Of a stretch of 18,018 nt of DNA, positions 7,659-15,422 are shown in pieces. Position numbers and translations under genes: made by a program. Position 1 is the first letter of the stretch, and each line of letters begins with the position of its first letter. The DNA lies in assembly GCA_964433675.1 (NCBI GenBank), contig CAYSSJ010000027.1:1-18018 (forward strand), written 5' to 3'. The notes beneath the pieces were generated by a model. That model did not search any database. It had not been told where the DNA came from and was given only the letters and a program-made list of their open reading frames with translations. Source of the stretch: CAYSSJ01 sp964433675. Its GTDB lineage: Bacteria > Cloacimonadota > Cloacimonadia > Cloacimonadales > TCS61.

Positions 7659-8271
7659 CCACACCCATCGTTCTTAATATTTGCTTAGCATTTTCATGCA
7701 ATATCCTCACTACTGCCCTGCTAGAGGAAGTAGCGCCCGTGATTTGATTCACTTGCTGTGCTCGTCTCGGTTCACCTTCGGGGATCAGATTGTAGGATAT
7801 TATCTCCCCTTCTTCATAGATAGGTTTCTCAGAAAACTGCGATAAAAACCAATCTTCCGTAATTCTACCACCTAAGCCCGGAGTTTCGTTTTGCTCCAAA
7901 ATAGCGATATTAATTATCTGCTCGAGATCTGGAGTGAGAGCCAATAATGCCTCTATAGAACCCCACAATCCCTGACCGGCGATCGGGAAGCAATATCCCA
8001 ACAGACTATCCCTGTATGCCACATAATAATCCAGCCCAGCTTTACTTTCTTCAGTGATATAACGCTCAAAATCAGTATTTACATCCACAATTTCGATCGA
8101 GAACAAATTCAAAATCTCACGCTTCAATTTCTCTTCCTGATATCGGTTTATCCGCTCTGCAGTTAGATGATGAAAGGTAGCTAAGATGCCAATAAAAAAG
8201 ATTGTGAGTGCTATCATAAAAAGAATAGGATAAAACTTGGTCTCACTAAAATACTTTTTACCCTTTGCCAT
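7648..8271 (-). CDS. nqrC: Na+-translocating NADH:quinone reductase subunit C
   Basis: A 207-residue subunit with one N-terminal membrane helix (about 13-36) and a periplasmic FMN-binding domain. The flavinylation motif TGATS at 178-182 has T181 as the residue that would carry covalent FMN, and the family stretch ETPGLGG is at 129-135. Proteobacterial NqrC is about 50 residues longer; this is a compact version with the motifs intact. Covalent FMN attachment requires ApbE, which is not in the window. The gap to nqrB is 4 nt. Confidence 0.93.
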   Translation of the reverse strand: MAKGKKYFSETKFYPILFMIALTIFFIGILATFHHLTAERINRYQEEKLKREILNLFSIEIVDVNTDFERYITEESKAGLDYYVAYRDSLLGYCFPIAGQGLWGSIEALLALTPDLEQIINIAILEQNETPGLGGRITEDWFLSQFSEKPIYEEGEIISYNLIPEGEPRRAQQVNQITGATSSSRAVVRILHENAKQILRTMGVDDE

Positions 8272-8275
8272 GTAG

Positions 8276-9187
8276 TTATCCTTTTTTCTTTACCTTTTTC
8301 AGACTGTATTCAATGATAGGTATAAATGTATTGGTGAGCAATACGGCAAACATAAACCCTCCCACAAAGAGAGAATACTTCCTAATAAAAACCGTCAGGA
8401 AACCAATCAGCCCGCCGTAAATCCAGATAGCTGTCTTATCCTTCGGCATAGATACCGGATCGGTAACTATCAGTACGGTGCCAAACATTACTCCTCCACT
8501 GAGCAGCATCGCTATGCCTTCAGATTGAAAAAACAGCAAGTTAAAAACAAGCAAACTAAGAAATGTGGCAACCATAGGCTGCCATTTGGCTGTTTTGGTA
8601 AAGATCAGATACAAAGCAACGAGGAGGAGGATTAGCGCCGAAGTCTCGCCTGCACTGCCGGAGATGAATCCTAAGAAACTATCGAGTAAATTGGGAGCTG
8701 TCCCACTATCTCCAAAACTGATCATCGGAGTAGCAGATGTGATGTTGGCTAAATTTCTGAAAGCTGCAAAACCACCGGGGAAGCCGGTGAATGGCTCTAC
8801 CCACTGCACGGTCATAGCATTGGCAAAGGTAACATAGATAAAAGTCCTGCCGACCATCGCCGGGTTGAAAATATTCATGCCAAAACCGCCGAAAACCATC
8901 TTGCCAAAACCAATTGCGATGATAGCTCCTACCGCTGCCATCCATAAGGGCAGATACGGTGGTAAAGATAGTGCCAAGAGCGAACCGGTAACCAATGCCG
9001 CCATACTTACTTTGTTGTTCTTTTTCTTGCGAACGAAACAATATTCGGTAATGATTGCAGCAATATTGCTTACCATAAGCAGCAAGAGCACATACCAGCC
9101 AAATAAATATACGGAAAATAATGTTATGGGAATCAATCCCATCAACATCATCTTCATATTCTTCTGATACAGAAAAGAAATTCCCAT
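8276..9187 (-). CDS. nqrB: Na+-translocating NADH:quinone reductase subunit B, compact form
   Basis: A 303-residue polytopic membrane protein, the main Na+-channel subunit of Nqr, with about ten hydrophobic segments. The FMN attachment motif is TSATP (150-154), with T153 as acceptor. Other family signatures are FGGFGMNIFNPA (99-110), GSAGETS (177-183) and TDPVS (242-246). It is about 100 residues shorter than the well-studied Vibrio protein: the cytosolic N-terminal extension and the segment between the first two helices are missing. The ATG has GAGGAC upstream, and the preceding gene ends 12 nt before, so the shortness is not a start-site error. In length it resembles RnfD, but the neighbours are Nqr-type. 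Confidence 0.92.
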   Translation of the reverse strand: MGISFLYQKNMKMMLMGLIPITLFSVYLFGWYVLLLLMVSNIAAIITEYCFVRKKKNNKVSMAALVTGSLLALSLPPYLPLWMAAVGAIIAIGFGKMVFGGFGMNIFNPAMVGRTFIYVTFANAMTVQWVEPFTGFPGGFAAFRNLANITSATPMISFGDSGTAPNLLDSFLGFISGSAGETSALILLLVALYLIFTKTAKWQPMVATFLSLLVFNLLFFQSEGIAMLLSGGVMFGTVLIVTDPVSMPKDKTAIWIYGGLIGFLTVFIRKYSLFVGGFMFAVLLTNTFIPIIEYSLKKVKKKG

Positions 9188-9199
9188 TTTGTCCTCAAT

Positions 9200-10870
9200 T
9201 TAGAATAATCCGGAAATATTGCCTTCGTTATCTATATCTATTTTTGCACCTGCCGGTTCTTTTGGTAAACCGGGCATTCTGAGGATCTTACCGGTGATGG
9301 GGATGACAAATCCGGCACCAGCTGCTATGAGGATCTCTCTTACTGTAACCAGAAAATCTTTCGGTCTGCCCAAAAGTTTGGGATTATCGGATAATGATTT
9401 CTGTGTCTTTGCCATGCAAATAGGCAGTTTATCATAGCCAAATTTATTGATAACGCGTAAATCCTTCTTAGCAGAAGAATGGAAATCAATATTCTCAGCT
9501 CCATAGATCTCTTTGGCAATTTTTTTGATCTTGTTTTCCACACTATCTTCCCAATCATATAACAGATGCTGGGAACAAACTTTATCTTTGATTATCTTAT
9601 CCACTTTTTCTGCCAGCTCTATTCCACCAGCGCCACCTTTGCTCCAAAAATCTACCACAGCTACTTCGAAACCTTTGGATTGGGTAAATTCTTTGATGAT
9701 CTCTATCTCATCATCAGTATCGGATTCAAATCTATTTATTGCCACCACAGATTGCATCCCGAATTTTTTGATATTCTCCAGATGCTTCTCCAGATTTTCC
9801 AAACCCTTTTCCACCGCTTCGGCATTCGGCTTGTCTATCTCTCGCATTTTCACACCACCATGATGTTTGAGCGCTCGTACAGTAGCCACCAACACTACAG
9901 CAGATGAGCAGAATTTACCATAGGGGCTTACTATATCGAAGAATTTTTCCGCACCCAGATCAAATCCGAATCCCGCTTCGGTTACCACATAATCGGATAA
10001 GTGTAGGGCGGTTTTCGTAGCCAAGATACTATTGGCTCCTTGAGCAATGTTAGCAAAAGGACCGCCATGCACGAAAGCAGGTGTATTTTCCGTAGTTTGG
10101 ACTAAATTCGGCTTGAGCGCATCTTTCAAAAGAGCAGCGATCGCACCTTCAAAACCGAAATCTTTCACCAATACCGGTTCGTTGTCATAAGTATAAGCAG
10201 TGATAATATTACCTATCCTCTTTTTGAGCTCATCGATGTTGTTGGACAAGCATAAGATAGCCATTATCTCAGATGCCGGCGTGATATCGAAGCCATCTTC
10301 GCGTGGCACTCCCTGTGTCTTACCACCCAAACCGATCACGATCTTACGCAAGGATCTGTCATTAGCATCCATCACCCTTCTCCAAGTAACCGTGCGAGGA
10401 TTTATCCGTTTACCATTATCCTGATAGATAGCATTGTCGATAAAAGCAGCCAAAGTATTATTAGCGGCGGTAACTGCATGGAAATCGCCGGTGAAGTGCA
10501 GATTGATATCTTCCATAGGTAAAACTTGTGAATATCCACCACCGGCTGCTCCTCCTTTGATACCGAATATCGGACCCAAAGAAGGTTCCCTTATCGCCAC
10601 AGATGATTTGATGCCAATTTTATTGAATGCTTGTGATAAACCTATCGAAACGGTGGTCTTGCCCTCACCTGCCGGTGTGGGAGTGATGGCAGATACGAGG
10701 ATCAACTTACCTGAATCACGCTTTGTTATCCGCTCCAAAGCTTTATAAGAGAGTTTGGCTTTGTGTTCTCCATAAAGCTCCAGATCATCGACAGTTAGCC
10801 CGAGCTTTTCTGCTATTTTGGCTATTGGCAGCAACTCTGTATTATGGGCAATTCCCAGATCTGAAAGCAT
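9200..10870 (-). CDS. fhs: Formate--tetrahydrofolate ligase
   Basis: A 556-residue cytoplasmic enzyme that makes 10-formyltetrahydrofolate from formate, tetrahydrofolate and ATP. The nucleotide-binding loop TPTPAGEGKTT is at 63-73. Other typical stretches are REPSLGPIFGIKGGAAGGGY (94-113), NPRTVTWRRV, FVHGGPFANIAQG and the C-terminal ITGKILRMPGLP. The length is that of the normal bacterial enzyme and no frameshift is visible. The Shine-Dalgarno AAGGAGAGG lies upstream. It sits between a diiron protein gene (15-nt gap) and nqrB (12-nt gap), which is an unusual context. It may feed purine and formyl-Met synthesis or an acetogenic or glycine-type C1 route; no other C1 gene is in the window to decide. 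Confidence 0.97.
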   Translation of the reverse strand: MLSDLGIAHNTELLPIAKIAEKLGLTVDDLELYGEHKAKLSYKALERITKRDSGKLILVSAITPTPAGEGKTTVSIGLSQAFNKIGIKSSVAIREPSLGPIFGIKGGAAGGGYSQVLPMEDINLHFTGDFHAVTAANNTLAAFIDNAIYQDNGKRINPRTVTWRRVMDANDRSLRKIVIGLGGKTQGVPREDGFDITPASEIMAILCLSNNIDELKKRIGNIITAYTYDNEPVLVKDFGFEGAIAALLKDALKPNLVQTTENTPAFVHGGPFANIAQGANSILATKTALHLSDYVVTEAGFGFDLGAEKFFDIVSPYGKFCSSAVVLVATVRALKHHGGVKMREIDKPNAEAVEKGLENLEKHLENIKKFGMQSVVAINRFESDTDDEIEIIKEFTQSKGFEVAVVDFWSKGGAGGIELAEKVDKIIKDKVCSQHLLYDWEDSVENKIKKIAKEIYGAENIDFHSSAKKDLRVINKFGYDKLPICMAKTQKSLSDNPKLLGRPKDFLVTVREILIAAGAGFVIPITGKILRMPGLPKEPAGAKIDIDNEGNISGLF

Positions 10871-10885
10871 AACCTCTCCTTATCT

Positions 10886-11362
10886 TTATCCTAATATCCC
10901 TTTCAACCACAACACATGCTGCATCTCCTCACGTATGATCCGATGGATGATATCAATTGCTTTTTTGCTGGAGAGTGTCCGACTGAGTGTATGATACAAC
11001 ATTATAGTATCTTTCTCGAATCTGATAGCATTTTCGATGATCTCTTCAAATGATTTGGCATTAGTAGCCATTTTGATAGAAGCTTCCTCATCCAAAAATA
11101 TGTGTGCGGTACCGATCGCTTCCAAGTATTCGGTAACTATATCCCAATCTTTGGTTTTCTTTAGCTCCAGAAGCTCCTCATCAGAGCGAAGATCTTTAAA
11201 TGTCTTTTCGTGTAAAATTTCATCGTCACGTAATTTCATCAACAATTGTTTCCCCTCCGGAGGCAGGTCTTTTCTCTGTGCCGCTTCAGCATAATATTTA
11301 TAGCCGTTTCTCTCTACTTGAACTGCGATCTCGATGATCTCATTGATCGAATATCTGTCCAT
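10886..11362 (-). CDS. Stand-alone ferritin-like diiron protein (rubrerythrin-type four-helix domain)
   Basis: A 158-residue all-helical protein with the rubrerythrin-type ligand pattern in both halves: E17 in VERNGYKYY, E48-x-x-H51, then E116 and E146-x-x-H149. It lacks the rubredoxin-like Cys4 domain of classical rubrerythrin and is too short for an added membrane domain. Such proteins are annotated as 'ferritin family protein' and are expected to bind a diiron site and act on peroxide or iron, but no specific activity is established by sequence. Strong Shine-Dalgarno AGGAGG. It follows a sister gene by 11 nt and precedes fhs by 15 nt. Confidence 0.82.
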   Translation of the reverse strand: MDRYSINEIIEIAVQVERNGYKYYAEAAQRKDLPPEGKQLLMKLRDDEILHEKTFKDLRSDEELLELKKTKDWDIVTEYLEAIGTAHIFLDEEASIKMATNAKSFEEIIENAIRFEKDTIMLYHTLSRTLSSKKAIDIIHRIIREEMQHVLWLKGILG

Positions 11363-11373
11363 AATTCCTCCTG

Positions 11374-11826
11374 CTAATTCTCTTTTAAAATCATTTCATC
11401 ATACAATTTCTCGAATTTTAGTTTATGTTCTGCTTCTTCGGAAGAAAGACGTAGGAATACTGTTTTTAGTTTGGCATCGGAGACTCCGCCAGCGATATCT
11501 TCATAAAGCTTTTTGGAATGTTCTTCCCGTTTCATAGCTATGATGAGGATATCCTGATAGGAACTCACCTTCTCCTCTCCCGGTTTTACGATGTAATCAC
11601 TGATTTTGAGATCTTTTACCTTTTTTTCTTCTATATCTTCTACTCCTTTTGAGAGGATAGATTGCAAAATCTCGATATGTCCATTTTCCATATCCTCCAG
11701 TTCTTTCAGCATTTGCTTGTGGGCGGTGAATTTCGCTTTTTCTTGCAGATCATGATAGAATGATACAGCTTCTTTTTCTCGCTCGATAGCGAAGTTCAAA
11801 GCCTCTTTTGCATTTTCAAAATTCAT
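11374..11826 (-). CDS. Second stand-alone ferritin-like diiron protein
   Basis: A 150-residue helical protein of the same general class as its downstream neighbour but clearly diverged from it. Likely diiron ligands are E17 (or E19) in EREKEAVSFY, E47-x-x-H50, E101 in REEHSKKLY and E131-x-x-H134. There is no Cys4 domain. The ATG at 11826 is chosen because AAGGAG ends 5 nt before it; the in-frame GTG at 11832 would overlap that site. It is separated from rubredoxin by 78 nt containing a hairpin, so its level could be set separately from the genes upstream. Function beyond iron or peroxide handling is inference. Confidence 0.8.
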   Translation of the reverse strand: MNFENAKEALNFAIEREKEAVSFYHDLQEKAKFTAHKQMLKELEDMENGHIEILQSILSKGVEDIEEKKVKDLKISDYIVKPGEEKVSSYQDILIIAMKREEHSKKLYEDIAGGVSDAKLKTVFLRLSSEEAEHKLKFEKLYDEMILKEN

Positions 11827-11854
11827 CAACACTCCTTAATTCTTAGTTTTTTTT

Positions 11855-11897
11855 GAAAACAACGATGCCGAACGCCAAACTGCATTCGGCATCGTCT
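11855..11897 (-). terminator. Strong hairpin after rubredoxin, possible partial terminator or mRNA 3'-end stabiliser
   Basis: On the minus strand a 14-bp stem (ACGATGCCGAATGC pairing with GCGTTCGGCATCGT, one T:G wobble) closes a 6-nt loop, positions 11895-11862. It is followed by TGTTTTC, only a weak T-tract. It begins 9 nt after the rubredoxin stop codon. The following gene starts 35 nt beyond the stem and has no recognisable promoter, so read-through must occur if that gene is expressed from upstream. Confidence 0.65.
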
Positions 11898-11904
11898 CAC
11901 GTAC

Positions 11905-12066
11905 TTAATCCAAAGGGCTAAATAGATCTTTGCCCACTCCACATTGAGGACATACCCAGTCATCGGGTAGATCTTCGAATGCTGTACCGGGATCTATACC
12001 ACTTTCGGGATCACCTTTACCTGGATCATAGATATAACCGCAGGCATCACATACATACTTTTTCAT
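11905..12066 (-). CDS. Rubredoxin
   Basis: A 53-residue one-iron electron carrier. The frame reads MKKYVCDACGYIYDP at its start and DWVCPQCGVGK near its end, so the FeS4 ligands are C6-x-x-C9 and C39-x-x-C42, the classical rubredoxin spacing. Aromatic and acidic positions (Y4, Y11, Y13, W37, DPESG loop) match the family. AGGAGG stands 6 nt before the ATG. It lies 19 nt after rubrerythrin and in the same unit as the flavodiiron protein and superoxide reductase. All three can take electrons from rubredoxin, so it is the likely shared donor. No rubredoxin reductase gene is in the window. Confidence 0.96.
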   Translation of the reverse strand: MKKYVCDACGYIYDPGKGDPESGIDPGTAFEDLPDDWVCPQCGVGKDLFSPLD

Positions 12067-12085
12067 TGCTTCCTCCTGTTTTTAC

Positions 12086-12670
12086 TTAATAATTCTCTAC
12101 CCATACTTCAAAATGTGCTTGAGGATGATCGCATACAGGACAGATTTCCGGAGCTTGACTCGCTTCCACTATATGCCCGCAATTTCTGCATTTCCAATAT
12201 ACTTTCTCACCCTTTTTGAATACAGTGCCGTTCTTAACATTATCCATCAGTTTTCTATAACGCTCTTCATGACGTTTTTCTACCAGACCGATTTTTTTGA
12301 ATGTCTGCGCCACTTCGTGGTAACCTTCTTCTTCTGCTACTTCGGCAAAACCGGAATAGAGTTGTGTCCACTCTTCTTTTTCTCCATCGGCAGCATATCC
12401 GAGGTTTTGCATCGTGTTGCCATAGCCGACCGGATAGGTTGCGTTGATAGTAACACCTTCTTCGTTCATGCCATTTTTCAAAAGTTGTTTCCAAAACAAT
12501 TTGGCATGTTCTTTCTCATTTTCCGCTGTCTCCAGAAAGATCTCCTCAATTTGCCGATATCCTTCTTTTCGAGCTACAGACGCATAGTAAGTATAGCGCA
12601 TCCTCGCCTGCGATTCCCCGGCAAATGCCTTCATTAGATTTTCAGCTGTTTTAGATTGTTTGAAATCCAT
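12086..12670 (-). CDS. rbr: Rubrerythrin
   Basis: A 194-residue classical rubrerythrin, an NADH-linked (through rubredoxin) peroxidase that reduces H2O2 to water in anaerobes. The N-terminal ferritin-like domain has diiron ligands at E19, E52-x-x-H55, the EVAEEEGY region near E113-E115, and E131-x-x-H134. The C-terminal rubredoxin-like domain has C161-x-x-C164 and C177-x-x-C180. Length and order are standard. Peroxiredoxin lies 21 nt upstream and rubredoxin 19 nt downstream. Confidence 0.97.
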   Translation of the reverse strand: MDFKQSKTAENLMKAFAGESQARMRYTYYASVARKEGYRQIEEIFLETAENEKEHAKLFWKQLLKNGMNEEGVTINATYPVGYGNTMQNLGYAADGEKEEWTQLYSGFAEVAEEEGYHEVAQTFKKIGLVEKRHEERYRKLMDNVKNGTVFKKGEKVYWKCRNCGHIVEASQAPEICPVCDHPQAHFEVWVENY

Positions 12671-12691
12671 AAGCCTTGTCCTTCCTTTTCA

Positions 12692-13342
12692 TTATTTTTC
12701 TACTTTTTTATGACAAAACCACCAATCATAACAGTCATGTTCCTTCATCCGTTTTTCCGCTGTTTTGATGTCCCCCGGTGGTGGGATAATAACTCTATCT
12801 TTGATCAGTTCATTATCGGGCCATCCTGCCGGGACGGCAACTTTCTTCTCATCTGCCAGTTTCAACGCCTTCAATGCTCTTACTACTTCATCCATATTAC
12901 GACCGATCTCTTGTGGGTAATAGAGTATCAACCGGACAATTCCTTTCGGATCTACTATGAATACTGCTCTGACAGTGTTTGTTCCTTTACCGGGATGAAG
13001 CATCCCCATCTTCATGGCAATCTGATCATTTGCAGCTATGATAGGAAATTCGATCTCAATATCGAGATTTTCTTTGATCCATTGCACCCATTTAATATGT
13101 GAGAATACCTGATCGATAGACATACCGATCAACTTGGCATCCATTTCTTTGAATTCTTTGTATCTTTTTTGAAATGCGACAAATTCTGTTGTACACACCG
13201 GTGTGAAATCAGCCGGATGGCTAAACAAGACAAACCATTTACCTTTGAAATCTGCAGGGATATTCATTTCACCATGGGTTGTTTTTACCTTCAACTCCGG
13301 GAATTTATCTCCCAAGAGTGGGAAACCGTTTTCTGCAGTCAT
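12692..13342 (-). CDS. Peroxiredoxin, Prx6-like (archaeal thioredoxin peroxidase type)
   Basis: A 216-residue thiol peroxidase that reduces H2O2 and organic peroxides. The peroxidatic cysteine is C50 in HPADFTPVCTTEF. Two further cysteines, C204 and C210, lie in the extended C-terminal arm. That pattern resembles the Aeropyrum-type Prx6 enzymes, in which the C-terminal Cys resolves the oxidised C50. It is not an AhpC of the 2-Cys typical class. Strong AAGGAGG Shine-Dalgarno; 17 nt after the superoxide reductase gene. The electron donor is not identifiable here. Confidence 0.95.
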   Translation of the reverse strand: MTAENGFPLLGDKFPELKVKTTHGEMNIPADFKGKWFVLFSHPADFTPVCTTEFVAFQKRYKEFKEMDAKLIGMSIDQVFSHIKWVQWIKENLDIEIEFPIIAANDQIAMKMGMLHPGKGTNTVRAVFIVDPKGIVRLILYYPQEIGRNMDEVVRALKALKLADEKKVAVPAGWPDNELIKDRVIIPPPGDIKTAEKRMKEHDCYDWWFCHKKVEK

Positions 13343-13359
13343 ATTATATCCTCCTTAGC

Positions 13360-13740
13360 TCAGCTTTTCCACAATCCGTGTACATTGCACCATTCACGAG
13401 TTTCGATAATATCTTCTTTTTTGACCGGGAAGGAAGCTTTCGGTTCGTCGCCGGGGTTTAGTTCGGCACGAAATACCTTGTCTTTGGTCAGCACTTCGAT
13501 GAATTTGATATAATGTTTCTCTATCATCGGATGAGATTCGTTCTGACCGATCTTGACCGTGACAGAATCGCCGTTACTTTCTACATAAGGCACATGTTTT
13601 TCTACCGAAGAATCTTTGGTTTGAGCTTCCAGTTTTTTCATAGGCTCACCGCAGCATACCAATGCCGGTTTGCCTGCATTGACCACTTCTACAACATTAC
13701 CGCATATTTCGCAGTAGTAGAGTTCTCTTAGTTCAATCAT
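13360..13740 (-). CDS. dfx: Desulfoferrodoxin (two-iron superoxide reductase)
   Basis: A 126-residue superoxide reductase that reduces superoxide to H2O2 without making O2. The N-terminal desulforedoxin domain binds FeCys4 through C10-x-x-C13 and C29-C30. The catalytic centre II has H49 (in the EKH motif with E47 and K48), H70, H76, C118 and H121. All ligands are present, so it is the two-iron class. Its product H2O2 is the substrate of the peroxiredoxin and rubrerythrin encoded directly downstream. Confidence 0.97.
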   Translation of the reverse strand: MIELRELYYCEICGNVVEVVNAGKPALVCCGEPMKKLEAQTKDSSVEKHVPYVESNGDSVTVKIGQNESHPMIEKHYIKFIEVLTKDKVFRAELNPGDEPKASFPVKKEDIIETREWCNVHGLWKS

Positions 13741-13752
13741 TTCTCCTCCTTT

Positions 13753-14244
13753 TTAAGCTTCTCTTTTTGCCAATTCTCTGTCCAACATCAACAATCCCAT
13801 ACCTTTGCCATCTATCATCTCAAGCTTGGTCAGAATTGCATCCATAGTGGCTTCTTCTTCCACTTGCTCATCTACATACCAATTTAAAAAACTTACACTG
13901 GCATGATCATTTTCTTTGCTGGCAAGGTCAACCAATTCATTGATAGATTTGGTAACAAACTGCTCATGCTTGTATGATAAATCGAAAACTTCATTCACCG
14001 AATCGAAATCGATCTGCGGTTCGTCGATCTGTTTCAAGATCACTCTCCCGCCTCGATCGTTCAGATACTCATAAAACTTCATAGCATGTTCGTACTCTTC
14101 TTTTGCCTGTACTTTCATAAAATGAGCAAACCCTTCGTAACCTAGCGCATCGAAATAAGCAGCCATAGATAAGTATAGATATCCGGAGTATAGCTCCTTG
14201 TTGATCTGCTCATTAATCGCTTCTTGCATTTTTTTGGAAATCAT
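13753..14244 (-). CDS. ftn: Bacterial non-haem ferritin
   Basis: A 163-residue iron-storage ferritin of the FtnA type. Ferroxidase residues are E17, E50, H53, E94 and Q127, with E126 and E130 available for the third iron site. There is no Met-based haem ligand signature of bacterioferritin. The ATG overlaps the TGA of the flavodiiron gene (ATGA), with AAGGAGG at a good distance, so the two are translationally coupled. In this setting it would sequester ferrous iron and limit Fenton chemistry. Confidence 0.95.
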   Translation of the reverse strand: MISKKMQEAINEQINKELYSGYLYLSMAAYFDALGYEGFAHFMKVQAKEEYEHAMKFYEYLNDRGGRVILKQIDEPQIDFDSVNEVFDLSYKHEQFVTKSINELVDLASKENDHASVSFLNWYVDEQVEEEATMDAILTKLEMIDGKGMGLLMLDRELAKREA

Positions 14245-15413
14245 ATTTCCTCCTTTTTCCTTTTTATTATTTTTTGTTTAATCTTGTCAAGCATATCTTT
14301 ATTCGGTACATATTCAGTCCTAATAGCCGGCATCAGTTCAAAACCACACTCTGAGAGAATATTCTCTATCTGCTGAACACTCTGCCCACTCCAACCATAA
14401 GAGCCAAACGCCAGCGCTTGCTTGTTTTTCGGCGCCAAACCCTTCAGATATGTCAAAAAGGCTGAAACTGTCGGCATCATGTTATTATTCAAGGTTGGCG
14501 AGCCGACACATAAATATTTGGCATCCATAACTTCCGTCATAATATCCGAAATATGATTGGTCTGAAGATTCAGCATTTTACCGACAACACCACATTCGGA
14601 AAATGCATCGAATATAGCATGTGCTATCTTATCGGTGGAGCCCCACATCGTATCATAGATTATCAGCGCTCGTTCATCCGATTCGTTGGCAGACCATTTG
14701 GTATATGCCTGCATGATCTCAGCCAAATATTTACGCCAGATCAATCCATGACTGGGACAAATTATCTCGATATCGAGCTTGCTCGCCACTTCCAATGCTT
14801 TTTTTACCTGCTTGGAATATGGTAAGACTATATTGGCATAGTATTTTTGTGCTTCCCTTAGGGTTATATCCAACGGATATTCATCGTCGAATCTCTCCGA
14901 AGAAGCTATATGCTGTCCAAATGCATCATTTGAGAAGAGGATCTTATCCTCCGGGGAGTATGTTATCATATTGTCGGGCCAATGCACCATCGGAGTCTGG
15001 ACAAATCGGAGCGTCCTCTTTCCGATATCAAGTGTCTCACCGGTTTTCACCACCTGAATGTCGAATTCGGCATCGTAATGTTTGGGCAGTCCTTCGGCAG
15101 CTTTTTGCGTAGCGAAAATCTTCGCATTCGGACACATCTTCTTTATCATAGGAAGCGAACCGGAATGATCGGGCTCGATATGATTCTGGATGATATAGTC
15201 GATTTGCGTCGGATCTACAATCGAGGATATTCTATTTATATGCTCGTCGGTAAGATAACTTTTCACATTATCGATAAGTGTGATCTTCTCATCCAAGATC
15301 AGATAAGAATTGTAGGTAGAACCTCGTTGAGTCAGATAACCGTGAAAATTTCTCAAGTCCCAGTCTATCACACCTGCCCAGTAGATATCTTTTTTTATTT
15401 CAATCGCTCTCAC
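14241..15413 (-). CDS. fprA: Flavodiiron protein (A-type flavoprotein, O2/NO reductase)
   Basis: A 390-residue two-domain enzyme that reduces O2 (or NO) four- or two-electron-wise in anaerobes. The beta-lactamase-like diiron domain has H78-x-E80-x-D82-H83, H144, D163 and H222, all ligands present. The flavodoxin domain begins at about 248 with the FMN phosphate loop YDTMWGST (253-260). There is no rubredoxin or flavin-reductase extension, so electrons likely come from the separate rubredoxin in this unit. The start is GTG at 15413 with AGGAGG 5 nt upstream. An ATG two bases earlier is immediately followed by TGA and cannot be the start. Confidence 0.96.
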   Translation of the reverse strand: MRAIEIKKDIYWAGVIDWDLRNFHGYLTQRGSTYNSYLILDEKITLIDNVKSYLTDEHINRISSIVDPTQIDYIIQNHIEPDHSGSLPMIKKMCPNAKIFATQKAAEGLPKHYDAEFDIQVVKTGETLDIGKRTLRFVQTPMVHWPDNMITYSPEDKILFSNDAFGQHIASSERFDDEYPLDITLREAQKYYANIVLPYSKQVKKALEVASKLDIEIICPSHGLIWRKYLAEIMQAYTKWSANESDERALIIYDTMWGSTDKIAHAIFDAFSECGVVGKMLNLQTNHISDIMTEVMDAKYLCVGSPTLNNNMMPTVSAFLTYLKGLAPKNKQALAFGSYGWSGQSVQQIENILSECGFELMPAIRTEYVPNKDMLDKIKQKIIKRKKEEI

Positions 15414-15422
15414 ATTTTCCTC

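Noticed and set aside
8276..9187. Assignment of the ion pump as Rnf instead of Nqr
   Set aside because: The short subunit B resembles RnfD in size, but the F subunit has the ferredoxin-2Fe-2S/FAD/NADH architecture of NqrF, and no RnfB or RnfC gene is present.
12113..12637. A 174-codon open frame on the plus strand rich in Phe and Tyr
   Set aside because: It is the exact antisense of rubrerythrin, whose Cys4 and diiron motifs are complete. The plus-strand frame has no ribosome site and its composition is the usual mirror of a Glu/Lys-rich gene.
12656..13102. A 148-codon plus-strand frame overlapping the peroxiredoxin gene
   Set aside because: It is an antisense shadow of a gene with clear catalytic motifs and strong Shine-Dalgarno, and shows no protein-family signal.
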